Positions 55,668-62,888 of a stretch of DNA of 64,000 nucleotides are shown piece by piece. A program made the position numbers and the translations under genes. Within the stretch, counting starts at the first letter, position 1. Each line of letters begins with the position of its first letter. Location of the stretch: positions 1 to 64,000 of the forward strand of contig NZ_VCIW01000015.1 of NCBI RefSeq assembly GCF_005765165.1. The letters are read 5' to 3'. This DNA comes from Paenibacillus antri (GTDB taxonomy: Bacteria > Bacillota > Bacilli > Paenibacillales > YIM-B00363). The notes under the pieces are model-generated. The model saw only the letters and a program-made list of their open reading frames with translations. It was not told the origin of the DNA and searched no databases.

Positions 55668-56075
55668 GAGAAGTTTGACAGACAATCGCCGGCGGGGCAA
55701 CCCGCGGGAGGAAAGTCCGGGCTCCATAGGGCAGGGTGCTGGATAACGTCCAGTCGTCGCGAGACGAAGGATAGTGCCACAGAAACGGACCGCCGATGGC
55801 TTTCGCGAGAAAGCACAGGCAAGGGTGGAACCGTGGTGTAAGAGACCACGAGGAGGCATGGCGACATGTCTGCTGGTAAACCCCACCTGGAGCAAGACCT
55901 AAGAGGAACGCGGCAGCTTCGCGCTGCGACCCTTGCCCGGGGTGCGTTCGGGTTGGTCGCTGGAGCGGCGCAGCAATGCGTCGCCTAGATAGATGATTGT
56001 CGCTTCAACGGTGGGAGGGCAGGTGACCCGTTACGACCACTGGAAGCACAGAACCCGGCTTACGGCAAACTTCTC
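55668..56075 (+). ncRNA. rnpB: RNase P RNA, type A architecture
   Basis: Catalytic RNA that matures tRNA 5' ends. P1 is GAGAAGTTTG (55668-55677) with CAAACTTCTC (56066-56075). The 5' core GGAGGAAAGTCCGGGCTCCA, the ACCGCCGATGGC stretch, CAGGCAAGGGTG, GGTAAACCCCACC, and the 3' ACAGAACCCGGCTTAC are all present. The P13/P14-like hairpins (CGTGGTGTAAGAGACCACG and the one following) and TGCTGGATAACGTCCAG match the ancestral type A rather than the B. subtilis type B RNA. About 408 bases. Confidence 0.94.
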
Positions 56076-56108
56076 TTGTCACCAACTTTATAAGCTTTAC
56101 AACGCGGA

Positions 56109-56138
56109 AGAGCCGTCGAACGAATCGACGGCTCTTTC
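56109..56138 (+). terminator. Terminator of rnpB
   Basis: A 10-bp perfect stem AGAGCCGTCG / CGACGGCTCT with a seven-base loop, followed by TTCTT. It lies 34 bases past P1; the subtilase gene converges from the other side. Confidence 0.85.
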
Positions 56139-56153
56139 TTCGCATTGTTTTCG

Positions 56154-58070
56154 TTATGCCCCGAAGATCGAGCGGAGCAGCTGTTCGAGGAACGACGACT
56201 CGCGCCCCACCGTCCGCGTCCCGGAATCTTCGTCCAGCGCCGCCTCCTGCGGCTTCTGTCCCGTCGCCAGCTGTAACGCTCGAGGGACGTTGATCTGCCC
56301 GTACCCGAAATACGCGTCCCTGCCGGCCGCGCCGAGATCGACGGCGCTCTTGCGCATAATGTCGTATACCTCGGTATTTTTCAGCGTCGGGTTGACCGAA
56401 CGGATGAGCGCCGCTAACGCCGAGACGTGAGGGCTGGCCATCGACGTACCGGACAGCGCGGCGTATTGGTTTTCCGTATAGGTGCTGGCGATATTTTCGC
56501 CCGGGGCGACGACGTCGACGTAGTCGCCGTAATTGCTGAACGACGCCTTCTCCTGCTGTTGGTTCGTCGCCGAGACGGCCAACACTTCTGGATACGCGGC
56601 CGGAAATCCGGGTTGGCTCGTATTGTCGTTGCCCGTAGCGGCGATCAACACGACGTCCCGGTCGAACGCGTATCGGATCGCATCGTGCAGGAAGCTGGCG
56701 CTGGCGTAGTTGCCGAGGCTCATATTAATGACCTTCGCGCCGTGATCCGTCGCCCAGACGATGCCCTCCGCAACCGAATACGTGCTTCCCATCCCGGTAG
56801 AGTCCAGTACCTTCACGGGCATTACCTTGTTGTACCACGTCATTCCCGCGACGCCTTGCCCGTTATCCACGAGGGCGGAGACGACGCCCGCCACATGCGT
56901 GCCGTGCCCGACGTCGTCCGCCGGCGGCTGGGCCGGATCCACGACGTTGTAGCCGTCCACCAAGTGGCCCTGCAGATCGGGGTGCGACAGCGTCACGCCC
57001 GTATCGACGACCGCGACGACGACTTCTTCCGCCCCTTTGGTAACCGACCAGCCCGCAGGCGTCTGAATGATCGGCAGGTTCCACTGGTACCGGCTGTACA
57101 GCTCGTCGTTCGGCACGATGTCCGGGTACGCCGACGTCTCGTTCGTCACGTACATATAATGAGGTTCGACGTATTCCACGTTATGGTCTTTGAAGTAATC
57201 CATCAACTGCGCGGTCGTCATGTCGCTGGAATCGAACACGTACGCATAGCCAAGCTGCTTCACGGAGACGGCGCGCGTCTCGACGCGCATCCGCTCGAGC
57301 TGCTTCGGCGTCGGCTTATCCTTGAAGCGGACGACGACCTCCCGTTTCCGGTAATGGCTGACGCCTTGGTTTTCCTCGGGGGTGTCCACGTCGATCTCCC
57401 GGCCGGTCTTCGGATCGACGGCGCGAATGCCGAACGTCTTGTCTTCGTCGGGAAATTCGCGCAGACGCAAATTCCGCATCTGATGATTCGCTACCCGCCG
57501 GAGCACGTCTTGATGCACGAAGCCGACCATGCCGCCGCTGGCCTCGCCGCCCGCCCCGTTCGCGGGTTCCCCCAGCACGATATACGAGTCGCCGTCGTTC
57601 CCTCGAAGCGCCTTGGATTCATAACGTTCGCCCCTCGAGACGGCTCGTACGGCGTCCCGAAACCGCTGCTCTGCGTCCGGAACGGCGTCCCCGAGCGATC
57701 CGTCCCGGATGACGTCGCCCGACTCGAAGCCCGTCCCCTCGGCGGGCACGAAAGCCAGCGCGTGAAGATGCGGGTGTTCGGTTCTCATGTCGGCAAGCGC
57801 CCGCTTGACGCCCTCCTTCGTTCTCGGCATGTTCCGCGCCATGGAGGAGAGGTCGTCGCGGCACTGCAGCCGGCACAGCTCCTCCGTCATGGCGACGTCG
57901 TTAGCGAGAATCGTGCGCTTCGCGCGGTGTTCGTCCGCCGCCGCTGGCCTCATGCCGCTCGGCGCCGGGCTTTGCCCCGGCGGATCCGCCCGATTCATAA
58001 GAAAGCCGATCGGCAGCGCCAAGGCCGCGAGCCCCGCGATTAACCCTAACGGAAATTTTATCCCTTTCAT
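56154..58070 (-). CDS. Secreted S8 family serine peptidase with N-terminal sensor-like region
   Basis: 638 residues. A signal anchor (FPLGLIAGLAALALPIGFL) is followed by about 150 residues resembling a PDC/Cache-type extracellular domain (ALAFVPAEGTGFESGD..GMVGFVHQDVL), then an I9-like propeptide region (VVVRFKDKPTPKQLERM) and a subtilisin domain with the intact triad: VVDTGV, HGTHVAG and GTSMASPH. Probably exported and self-processed; the extra N-terminal region is unusual. GGGGAG is 12 bases before the ATG. A divergent promoter region with ypuI contains the palindrome AATAACGGTTATT. Confidence 0.92.
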   Translation of the reverse strand: MKGIKFPLGLIAGLAALALPIGFLMNRADPPGQSPAPSGMRPAAADEHRAKRTILANDVAMTEELCRLQCRDDLSSMARNMPRTKEGVKRALADMRTEHPHLHALAFVPAEGTGFESGDVIRDGSLGDAVPDAEQRFRDAVRAVSRGERYESKALRGNDGDSYIVLGEPANGAGGEASGGMVGFVHQDVLRRVANHQMRNLRLREFPDEDKTFGIRAVDPKTGREIDVDTPEENQGVSHYRKREVVVRFKDKPTPKQLERMRVETRAVSVKQLGYAYVFDSSDMTTAQLMDYFKDHNVEYVEPHYMYVTNETSAYPDIVPNDELYSRYQWNLPIIQTPAGWSVTKGAEEVVVAVVDTGVTLSHPDLQGHLVDGYNVVDPAQPPADDVGHGTHVAGVVSALVDNGQGVAGMTWYNKVMPVKVLDSTGMGSTYSVAEGIVWATDHGAKVINMSLGNYASASFLHDAIRYAFDRDVVLIAATGNDNTSQPGFPAAYPEVLAVSATNQQQEKASFSNYGDYVDVVAPGENIASTYTENQYAALSGTSMASPHVSALAALIRSVNPTLKNTEVYDIMRKSAVDLGAAGRDAYFGYGQINVPRALQLATGQKPQEAALDEDSGTRTVGRESSFLEQLLRSIFGA

Positions 58071-58238
58071 GCGGTCGTTCCGCTCCCCTCTGTCGCTCGT
58101 TAGCTGTTCTTAGGGTGTCAATTGGAATAACGGTTATTCACGTGTACAAGGAGTACCGTTTTTTCGCGTTTTATGTTAGGATTGGGGTTGAGCAAGGCGC
58201 CCGCCGGGGCGAAATGAGTAAGGGGGAGAAATCCATTC

Positions 58239-58739
58239 ATGGCTATCCATAACGTCCAACAATTGTGCGAAACGACGAAAGACAAATTGAAATCGGCGAT
58301 CGAAGCGATCGAACCGTTCCTTAACAGCGTAACGCTGTCGGGACTGAACCCGGATCAAGATCCGGCCATGGACGAATTCAACCGCGGCTTCTTGTCGGAC
58401 ATGCGGCATTTGCTCGTATTTTCCGACGTCAACTATGAGAAGCTAGGCGTGGCGCTGCGCCGTCCGACGTTTAATAACGAATATGCGGAACGCGTATTGT
58501 ACGACGTTTATCATAGCTCCGTTAACAACTTCTTCTATCCGAAGCATGAATGCTATTCCGAGGACGGCCGTTACGCCTACACCGGACAAGACGCGATTCG
58601 GTTCCGGAAGAAGCCGACGCGCGACGTTCGCGATTTGACGCTCGCCTTGTCCAAAATTTTCGAAGAGCTGCGCGAGGACTTGGCGTATTACGAGACGGAC
58701 TACATTACGCAGCGACGCATGCAAGGCGAACGCGCATAA
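58239..58739 (+). CDS. ypuI: YpuI family protein (DUF3907)
   Basis: 166 residues, soluble, without signal peptide. The segments FLNSVTLSGLNPDQDPAMDEFNRG and HSSVNNFFYPKHECYSEDGR with TGQDAIRFRKKPTRDVRDL match the Bacillus YpuI/DUF3907 family. Function unknown. GGGGGAGA precedes the ATG. Transcribed away from the subtilase gene. Confidence 0.8.
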   Translation: MAIHNVQQLCETTKDKLKSAIEAIEPFLNSVTLSGLNPDQDPAMDEFNRGFLSDMRHLLVFSDVNYEKLGVALRRPTFNNEYAERVLYDVYHSSVNNFFYPKHECYSEDGRYAYTGQDAIRFRKKPTRDVRDLTLALSKIFEELREDLAYYETDYITQRRMQGERA

Positions 58740-58797
58740 ATATTGGACGACATAATCGCCCCCTGCCGACGGGAAACCTGAGGAGGGGGTGATTGTT

Positions 58798-59007
58798 TTG
58801 ACACAAGTCAAATGCAGCGTGTCAAACTGTACTTTTTACAAGGAAGGCAATCGATGCGGCGCGGACTCCATTATGATCGACGTGGATAAGCATGCAAGGA
58901 TGGACTTCAACGCGGAGTTCGCCGGCGAAAGCTTCGACACGGAGCATCAGGACGATGCCAAGACGTCGTCCACGACGTGCTGCCACACCTTCAAGCCGAA
59001 AGAATAA
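58798..59007 (+). CDS. DUF1540 domain cysteine-rich small protein
   Basis: 69 residues with the DUF1540 pattern: VKCSVSNCTFYKEGNRCGADSI near the start and TTCCHTFKP at the end, five or six cysteines likely to bind a metal. Function unknown; common in spore formers. The TTG at 58798 has AGGAGGGGG nine bases upstream; a GTG at 58789 is directly against that site and less likely. Confidence 0.85.
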   Translation: MTQVKCSVSNCTFYKEGNRCGADSIMIDVDKHARMDFNAEFAGESFDTEHQDDAKTSSTTCCHTFKPKE

Positions 59008-59050
59008 CTCGAGGCGCGGCAGCTTCAGCGCCGAAGGAGGAGGGTTCGCG

Positions 59051-59533
59051 GTGAACGAATCGATGGAGGATCGGTCGGTCTCGGATGACGCCTCGTCGTC
59101 TTTCGGTCCGGAGACCGAATTCGAGAGCGAATCGTCCGTATCGGATAAGGCGTTCTTCCAGGAGGAAGCGGTCCATCCGGTAGCGGAGAAGCAAGCTGTG
59201 GAAACGTCGGAGCCGAAGGGAACGACGGTCTCGTTGTTCGGGCCGGAGGAGCGGGACACGGAGTTCGGATCCGATCTGGCGGTACCCGCGGGAGCGGCAT
59301 CGAACGGCGCGGCGGCGAAACCGTTCGACGCGGGAAAGACGATCGGCTGGGTAGGCATCTTTCTCGCGATCGCATCTTTCTTTGTCTTGGGGAGCATTCT
59401 CGGGCCTGCGGCGATCGTGGTGGGATTCATGGCGTTCGCGAAAGGGCGCAAGAAACTCGGCATATGGTCGATGGGGTTAGGCATTATTTCTTTCGTTATT
59501 TTTTTGGCCCTACTTCCGAACAACGCGGTGTAG
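59051..59533 (+). CDS. DUF4190-like small membrane protein
   Basis: 160 residues. The first 95 are acidic and Ser/Glu-rich (DDASSSFGPETEFESE), without membrane character; the last 60 hold two or three membrane segments (VGIFLAIASFFVLGSILGPAAIVVGFMAF and LGIWSMGLGIISFVIFLALL), as in DUF4190-type proteins. Function unknown. The GTG at 59051 has GGAGGAGGG six bases upstream; the open frame reaching back to 58892 overlaps the DUF1540 gene. Confidence 0.75.
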   Translation: MNESMEDRSVSDDASSSFGPETEFESESSVSDKAFFQEEAVHPVAEKQAVETSEPKGTTVSLFGPEERDTEFGSDLAVPAGAASNGAAAKPFDAGKTIGWVGIFLAIASFFVLGSILGPAAIVVGFMAFAKGRKKLGIWSMGLGIISFVIFLALLPNNAV

Positions 59534-59553
59534 CGCAGACAGGGCAATGGAGG

Positions 59554-59585
59554 ACGCCGTCCGTGCGCGGGCGGCGTTTTTTTTC
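59554..59585 (+). terminator. Terminator before the transglycosylase gene
   Basis: A 10-bp stem ACGCCGTCCG / CGGGCGGCGT (one G-U) with a four-base loop, followed by eight T. Confidence 0.9.
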
Positions 59586-59693
59586 CGTCGTACGCGGCTG
59601 GTCGGATTCTCCTTGGAAAAAACGATGGAGCAAACAGGGGAAATCTTTTATAATGAGGACAACCAATCCAAGAATCGGAGCGATAACGTCCCT

Positions 59694-60389
59694 ATGAGCA
59701 TCAATTCCGTCGACCCTAAGCTGATTACCGCCTGGCTGAAGACGCAGTTTCTGTCCACGACCGAGATTACTTCCGCGTCGCTGGGCGGAAGCGAGGTCGG
59801 CTCCGGCTCCTCGCCGAACTTCGCCGCGCTGCTGCAGCTGTTGACCGCGCAGGCCGGCAACGGCACGCTTGCGGACGAGGCGTACGAACGTTCGGCGACG
59901 TTCGGCCTCGACGGGCTCGTCGGCGCGATGCCGCTGAAGCTGGCGGGACTGTCCGGAACGACGTACGAAGCCGCGGCGCCCGCCCCCGGGGACATCGACG
60001 GCATCATTCAAGAGGCGAGCGCGAAATACGGCGTAGATCCTGCGCTCGTGCGCGCGGTCGTCCGCGTAGAATCCGGCTTCGACCCGACCGCGGAATCGCA
60101 CGCGGGAGCGAAGGGGCTGATGCAGCTCATGGATGCGACCGCGAGATCGCTCGGCGTCTCCGACTCGTTCGACCCCGTGCAGAACGTCAACGGCGGAACG
60201 CGCTTCTTATCGTACCTGCTGACGAAGTACAATGGTAACGAGGGCGTCGCGTTAGCGGCTTACAATGCCGGCCCGGGCCGGGTCGACCGGCTCGGAATTC
60301 GAACGGACGCCGATCTGGCGACGGCGATGAACCGTCTGCCGAAGGAGACGCAGGCGTACGTCGGCAAGGTGCTCGGCGCGCGAGGATAA
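59694..60389 (+). CDS. Lytic transglycosylase domain protein
   Basis: 231 residues from the ATG at 59694. The C-terminal half is an SLT goose-lysozyme fold: VDPALVRAVVRVESGFDP with the catalytic Glu, AKGLMQLMDATARSLGV, and LAAYNAGPGRVDRLG. It cleaves the glycan strands of peptidoglycan. No signal peptide is visible, so export, if any, is by another route. A TATAAT at 59649-59654 indicates transcription begins upstream of this ATG and after the earlier in-frame start at 59547, which lies in the previous terminator. Confidence 0.88.
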   Translation: MSINSVDPKLITAWLKTQFLSTTEITSASLGGSEVGSGSSPNFAALLQLLTAQAGNGTLADEAYERSATFGLDGLVGAMPLKLAGLSGTTYEAAAPAPGDIDGIIQEASAKYGVDPALVRAVVRVESGFDPTAESHAGAKGLMQLMDATARSLGVSDSFDPVQNVNGGTRFLSYLLTKYNGNEGVALAAYNAGPGRVDRLGIRTDADLATAMNRLPKETQAYVGKVLGARG

Positions 60390-60392
60390 TAC

Positions 60393-60455
60393 AACGAAGG
60401 GGCTGTCCCAAGAGTAGAGATCAATCTGCTCAAGGGAACAGCCCCTTTCGTTTGC
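60393..60455 (+). terminator. Terminator after the transglycosylase gene
   Basis: AACGAAGGGGCTGTCCC paired with GGGAACAGCCCCTTTCGTT (60393-60409 with 60434-60452, small bulge) around a 24-base loop, followed by T-rich sequence. Confidence 0.75.
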
Positions 60456-60483
60456 GTCCGACCCCAACATCGGTCGATACATA

Positions 60484-60522
60484 AAAAAAGCTGCCCCGGT
60501 CTTGACGACGTTCGGGACAGCT
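60484..60522 (-). terminator. Terminator of the minus-strand terC gene
   Basis: On the minus strand, AGCTGTCCCGAA and CCGGGGCAGCT pair and are followed by seven T (A run at 60483-60489). Confidence 0.85.
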
Positions 60523-60531
60523 CCATTTCTC

Positions 60532-61230
60532 TTACATTTCGTGGTCGGTGGAGGTGGAAGGCTTACCGATGACGCCTCTGGCGTTGCGAAGCTTGCCGGC
60601 GACCAATACCCCGACGATGACGACGATAAGGAACGCCCAGTACACCGCAGGGTTCGCGAACCAATCGTGGATGAACGGCTCGTGCGTGATCATCTTCGCC
60701 GCGGTGAAGGCCAACACGCCGGAACCGATGTAGACAATCGGCGGGAAGCGGTTGACGATCTTGATGAACAGCGTGCTGCCCCAGACGACGATCGGAACCG
60801 ATACGAGCAGGCCGATTACGACGAGGAGCAGGTCCCCGTGCGCCGCGCCGGCGACCGCGATGACGTTGTCGAGGCCCATGGCCGCGTCGGCGATAACGAT
60901 CGTCTGCACCGCCGCCCACAAGTTGTCTTTCGCTTTGACGTCTTTATGCCCTTCGTCGCTCACGAGCAGCTTGTAAGCGATCCAGACGAGCAGCAAGCCG
61001 CCGACCAGCTGCAGGCCCGGAATCTTCAGAAGCTCCACGACGAGCACCGTGGCCAAGATCCGAATCGCCACCGCGCCGAACGTTCCCCAGAAGATCGCTT
61101 TCTTCTGCTGTTCGGGGGACAGCTTCCGCGCCGCCATCCCGATGACAATGGCATTGTCTCCCGCAAGCACGAGGTCGATGAAAATGATGGTGATTAAAGC
61201 TGCCCAGAAATCCGGAGACATGATGTCCAT
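60532..61230 (-). CDS. TerC family membrane protein under Mn riboswitch control
   Basis: 232 residues with seven or so membrane segments. TerC motifs LVLAGDNAIVIGMAARKL and AAMGLDNVIAVAGAA each hold the acidic and asparagine residues proposed to bind metal. The leader is a yybP-ykoY riboswitch, so the likely role is manganese export or delivery, as for the Bacillus YkoY/MeeF and MeeY proteins. The ATG at 61230 follows GGGGAG by four bases; an upstream GTG at 61242 is possible. A divergent paralogue begins at 61538. Confidence 0.92.
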   Translation of the reverse strand: MDIMSPDFWAALITIIFIDLVLAGDNAIVIGMAARKLSPEQQKKAIFWGTFGAVAIRILATVLVVELLKIPGLQLVGGLLLVWIAYKLLVSDEGHKDVKAKDNLWAAVQTIVIADAAMGLDNVIAVAGAAHGDLLLVVIGLLVSVPIVVWGSTLFIKIVNRFPPIVYIGSGVLAFTAAKMITHEPFIHDWFANPAVYWAFLIVVIVGVLVAGKLRNARGVIGKPSTSTDHEM

Positions 61231-61265
61231 TTTTCTCCCCACTCCTTATAAAATGTATATAAAAC

Positions 61266-61397
61266 ACAAAAAGACCTCGCCTATGCGAAAAGAACGCATC
61301 GGCAAAGGTCTTGCTAACAACGGTGTCCGTTGCCAACAAAGCCGGGAACGCGGGGTTCCGTATTGACGACTTTGATGTGGCAGCTACTCCCCTTTTT
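61266..61397 (-). promoter_or_regulatory. yybP-ykoY manganese riboswitch with terminator
   Basis: Read on the minus strand, the leader starts AAAAGGGGAGTAGCTG, the signature 5' strand of the yybP-ykoY aptamer, and ends in GACCTTTGCC; the latter forms the terminator stem AAGACCT..AGGTCTT (61271-61312) followed by TTTTTGTGTTTT. Mn(II) binding should block the terminator and turn on the terC gene 40 bases downstream. Confidence 0.9.
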
Positions 61398-61408
61398 CCA
61401 ATGTCATA

Positions 61409-61438
61409 AGTATACGCGCATGTTCCGAAGTCCGTCAA
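61409..61438 (-). promoter_or_regulatory. Sigma-A promoter of the riboswitch-terC transcript
   Basis: On the minus strand TTGACG (61438-61433), 18 bases, TATACT (61414-61409), placing the RNA start a few bases before the aptamer. Confidence 0.8.
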
Positions 61439-61537
61439 GTGTGTATTCGCCCGTCTCGAAGAACATAATCGGACGGCTTGTCACATACAATGAAACGTAG
61501 AAAAGTGGGACGAACCCGAATCGAAGGAGGGAGGCGC

Positions 61538-62200
61538 GTGGAAAGCCTCTTCTTGATCGTAAAGATCATAATGGTCAATATCGTGCTGAGCGGGGACAAC
61601 GCGGTCGTCATCGCGATGGCGAGCAAAAACTTGCCCGCCGCTCAAAGGGCGAAAGCCGTATGGTGGGGGGCGGTCGGGGCGGTCGCGCTCCGGATCGTGC
61701 TGACGGTGGCGGCAGTGTTCTTGCTGAAAATTCCGATGATCCAGCTGCTGGGCAGTCTGCTCCTGATGTACATCGCGGTGAAGCTGCTACTCGACGACGA
61801 GGGACACGAAGACATCAAGAGCGCGGCGACGCTCGGAGCGGCCGTCTGGACGATCATCGTCGCGGACTTCGTCATGAGCCTCGACAACGTGCTGGCGATC
61901 GCGGCGATCGCCGAAGGCAACTGGCTCTTGATCGTGATCGGCATCCTGATCAGCATTCCGCTCATCGTATGGGGCAGCACGTTCGTCATGAATTTGCTCC
62001 ACAAATATCCGGTCTTGATCTACATCGGGGCGGGCATCTTAGGATTTACGGCCGGCGAGATGTTCCTGAAGGATCCGACGGCGGCGCGCTGGATCGGCAC
62101 GGAATCGCAGGCGGTCCATTGGCTGCTGCCGGCGGCCGCGGCGGCGGTCGTCGTAGCGGCGGGATTATGGAAGAAACGGCGTACGGCGAAAGTAACATAG
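61538..62200 (+). CDS. TerC family membrane protein, second copy
   Basis: 220 residues, paralogous to the minus-strand TerC. It has NIVLSGDNAVVIAMASKNL and FVMSLDNVLAIAAIAEG in the same places, and ends with a basic KKRRTAK tail. Its leader shows no riboswitch, unlike its neighbour. The GTG at 61538 has GGAGGGAGG three bases upstream; an earlier in-frame start at 61478 precedes that site and adds residues not seen in the family. Metal-related membrane function inferred. Confidence 0.88.
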   Translation: MESLFLIVKIIMVNIVLSGDNAVVIAMASKNLPAAQRAKAVWWGAVGAVALRIVLTVAAVFLLKIPMIQLLGSLLLMYIAVKLLLDDEGHEDIKSAATLGAAVWTIIVADFVMSLDNVLAIAAIAEGNWLLIVIGILISIPLIVWGSTFVMNLLHKYPVLIYIGAGILGFTAGEMFLKDPTAARWIGTESQAVHWLLPAAAAAVVVAAGLWKKRRTAKVT

Positions 62201-62284
62201 TGTGGAATTTTCGACAACATTCCGATACACTGGTAGCAAACGGCGTCGTAACTTGACGTCTACGTGTAGACGGGAGTGGTCGAA

Positions 62285-62761
62285 ATGAAAAACCGTACGC
62301 TGCCGCTGGGAATCGCTATCATCGCGGCGGGCATCTTCATCGCATTGGGCAAGCTGGGATTTTTCCAAGCGCTCGGAGCCTGGTTTTGGCCGCTGCTTCC
62401 GCTCGCCGCGGGCGGACTTCTGCTTTGGGCGGTTTGGACGAGACGGCTGCCTTCGGCGGCTTACGTGCCCGCCGCGTTCCTCGTAGGCGCCTCGATCGCG
62501 TTCTTGTTGTGCGCTTGGTTCGGATGGCACTGGATGAAGGCGCTGTGGCCGCTGCTGCCGCTGTCGCTCGCCGCCGGAGCGTACCTCTTCGCCGAAGCGG
62601 AACGCATACCGCCGCTCCGCTCGCTGTCGCTCGGCGTCGGCGCCGCCTCGCTGCTCGCGCTGCTCGTGACGCTGCTCGTCTTCGTGAACGGCTTCGTCGT
62701 CGCCCTCGTTCTGATCGTGGCAGGCGTCGCCGTCATTGCAAGAAGACCGAATTTCCGCTAA
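62285..62761 (+). CDS. Small polytopic membrane protein
   Basis: 158 residues, about five hydrophobic segments (LGIAIIAAGIFIALGKLGF, FWPLLPLAAGGLLLW, YVPAAFLVGASIAFLLCAWF, LSLAAGAYLF, LLALLVTLLVF...), Trp-rich. The N-terminal half resembles the membrane part of LiaF/DUF5668 proteins, but no assignment is safe. The ATG at 62285 follows GGGAG by eight bases. A 14-bp inverted repeat GTCTAC-gt-GTAGAC lies just upstream (62258-62271). Confidence 0.7.
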   Translation: MKNRTLPLGIAIIAAGIFIALGKLGFFQALGAWFWPLLPLAAGGLLLWAVWTRRLPSAAYVPAAFLVGASIAFLLCAWFGWHWMKALWPLLPLSLAAGAYLFAEAERIPPLRSLSLGVGAASLLALLVTLLVFVNGFVVALVLIVAGVAVIARRPNFR

Positions 62762-62766
62762 AATGA

Positions 62767-62795
62767 TTGCTTTTTCGCGAATATGCGCGTATAAT
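62767..62795 (+). promoter_or_regulatory. Promoter of typA
   Basis: TTGCTT (62767-62772), 17 bases, TATAAT (62790-62795). It lies just after the membrane-protein gene, giving a leader of about 85 bases. Confidence 0.72.
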
Positions 62796-62812
62796 TTGAA
62801 GGACTTAGGCGT

Positions 62813-62841
62813 AGCGTCGGATCAGTCTCCGGCGCTTCTTT
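62813..62841 (+). terminator. Hairpin with T run in the typA leader
   Basis: AGCGTCGG / CCGGCGCT (62813-62820 with 62829-62836, one G-U) followed by TCTTTT. It lies between the typA promoter and start, so it may be an attenuator or a terminator for the upstream gene. Confidence 0.5.
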
Positions 62842-62888
62842 TGTGAACAGATAAAGACATAAATCCAATTGGAGTGGAGAATACGAAC

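Noticed and set aside
61440-61537. A second yybP-ykoY riboswitch before the plus-strand terC.
   Set aside because: The signature AGGGGAGTAG and the closing pseudopalindromic parts are missing in this leader.
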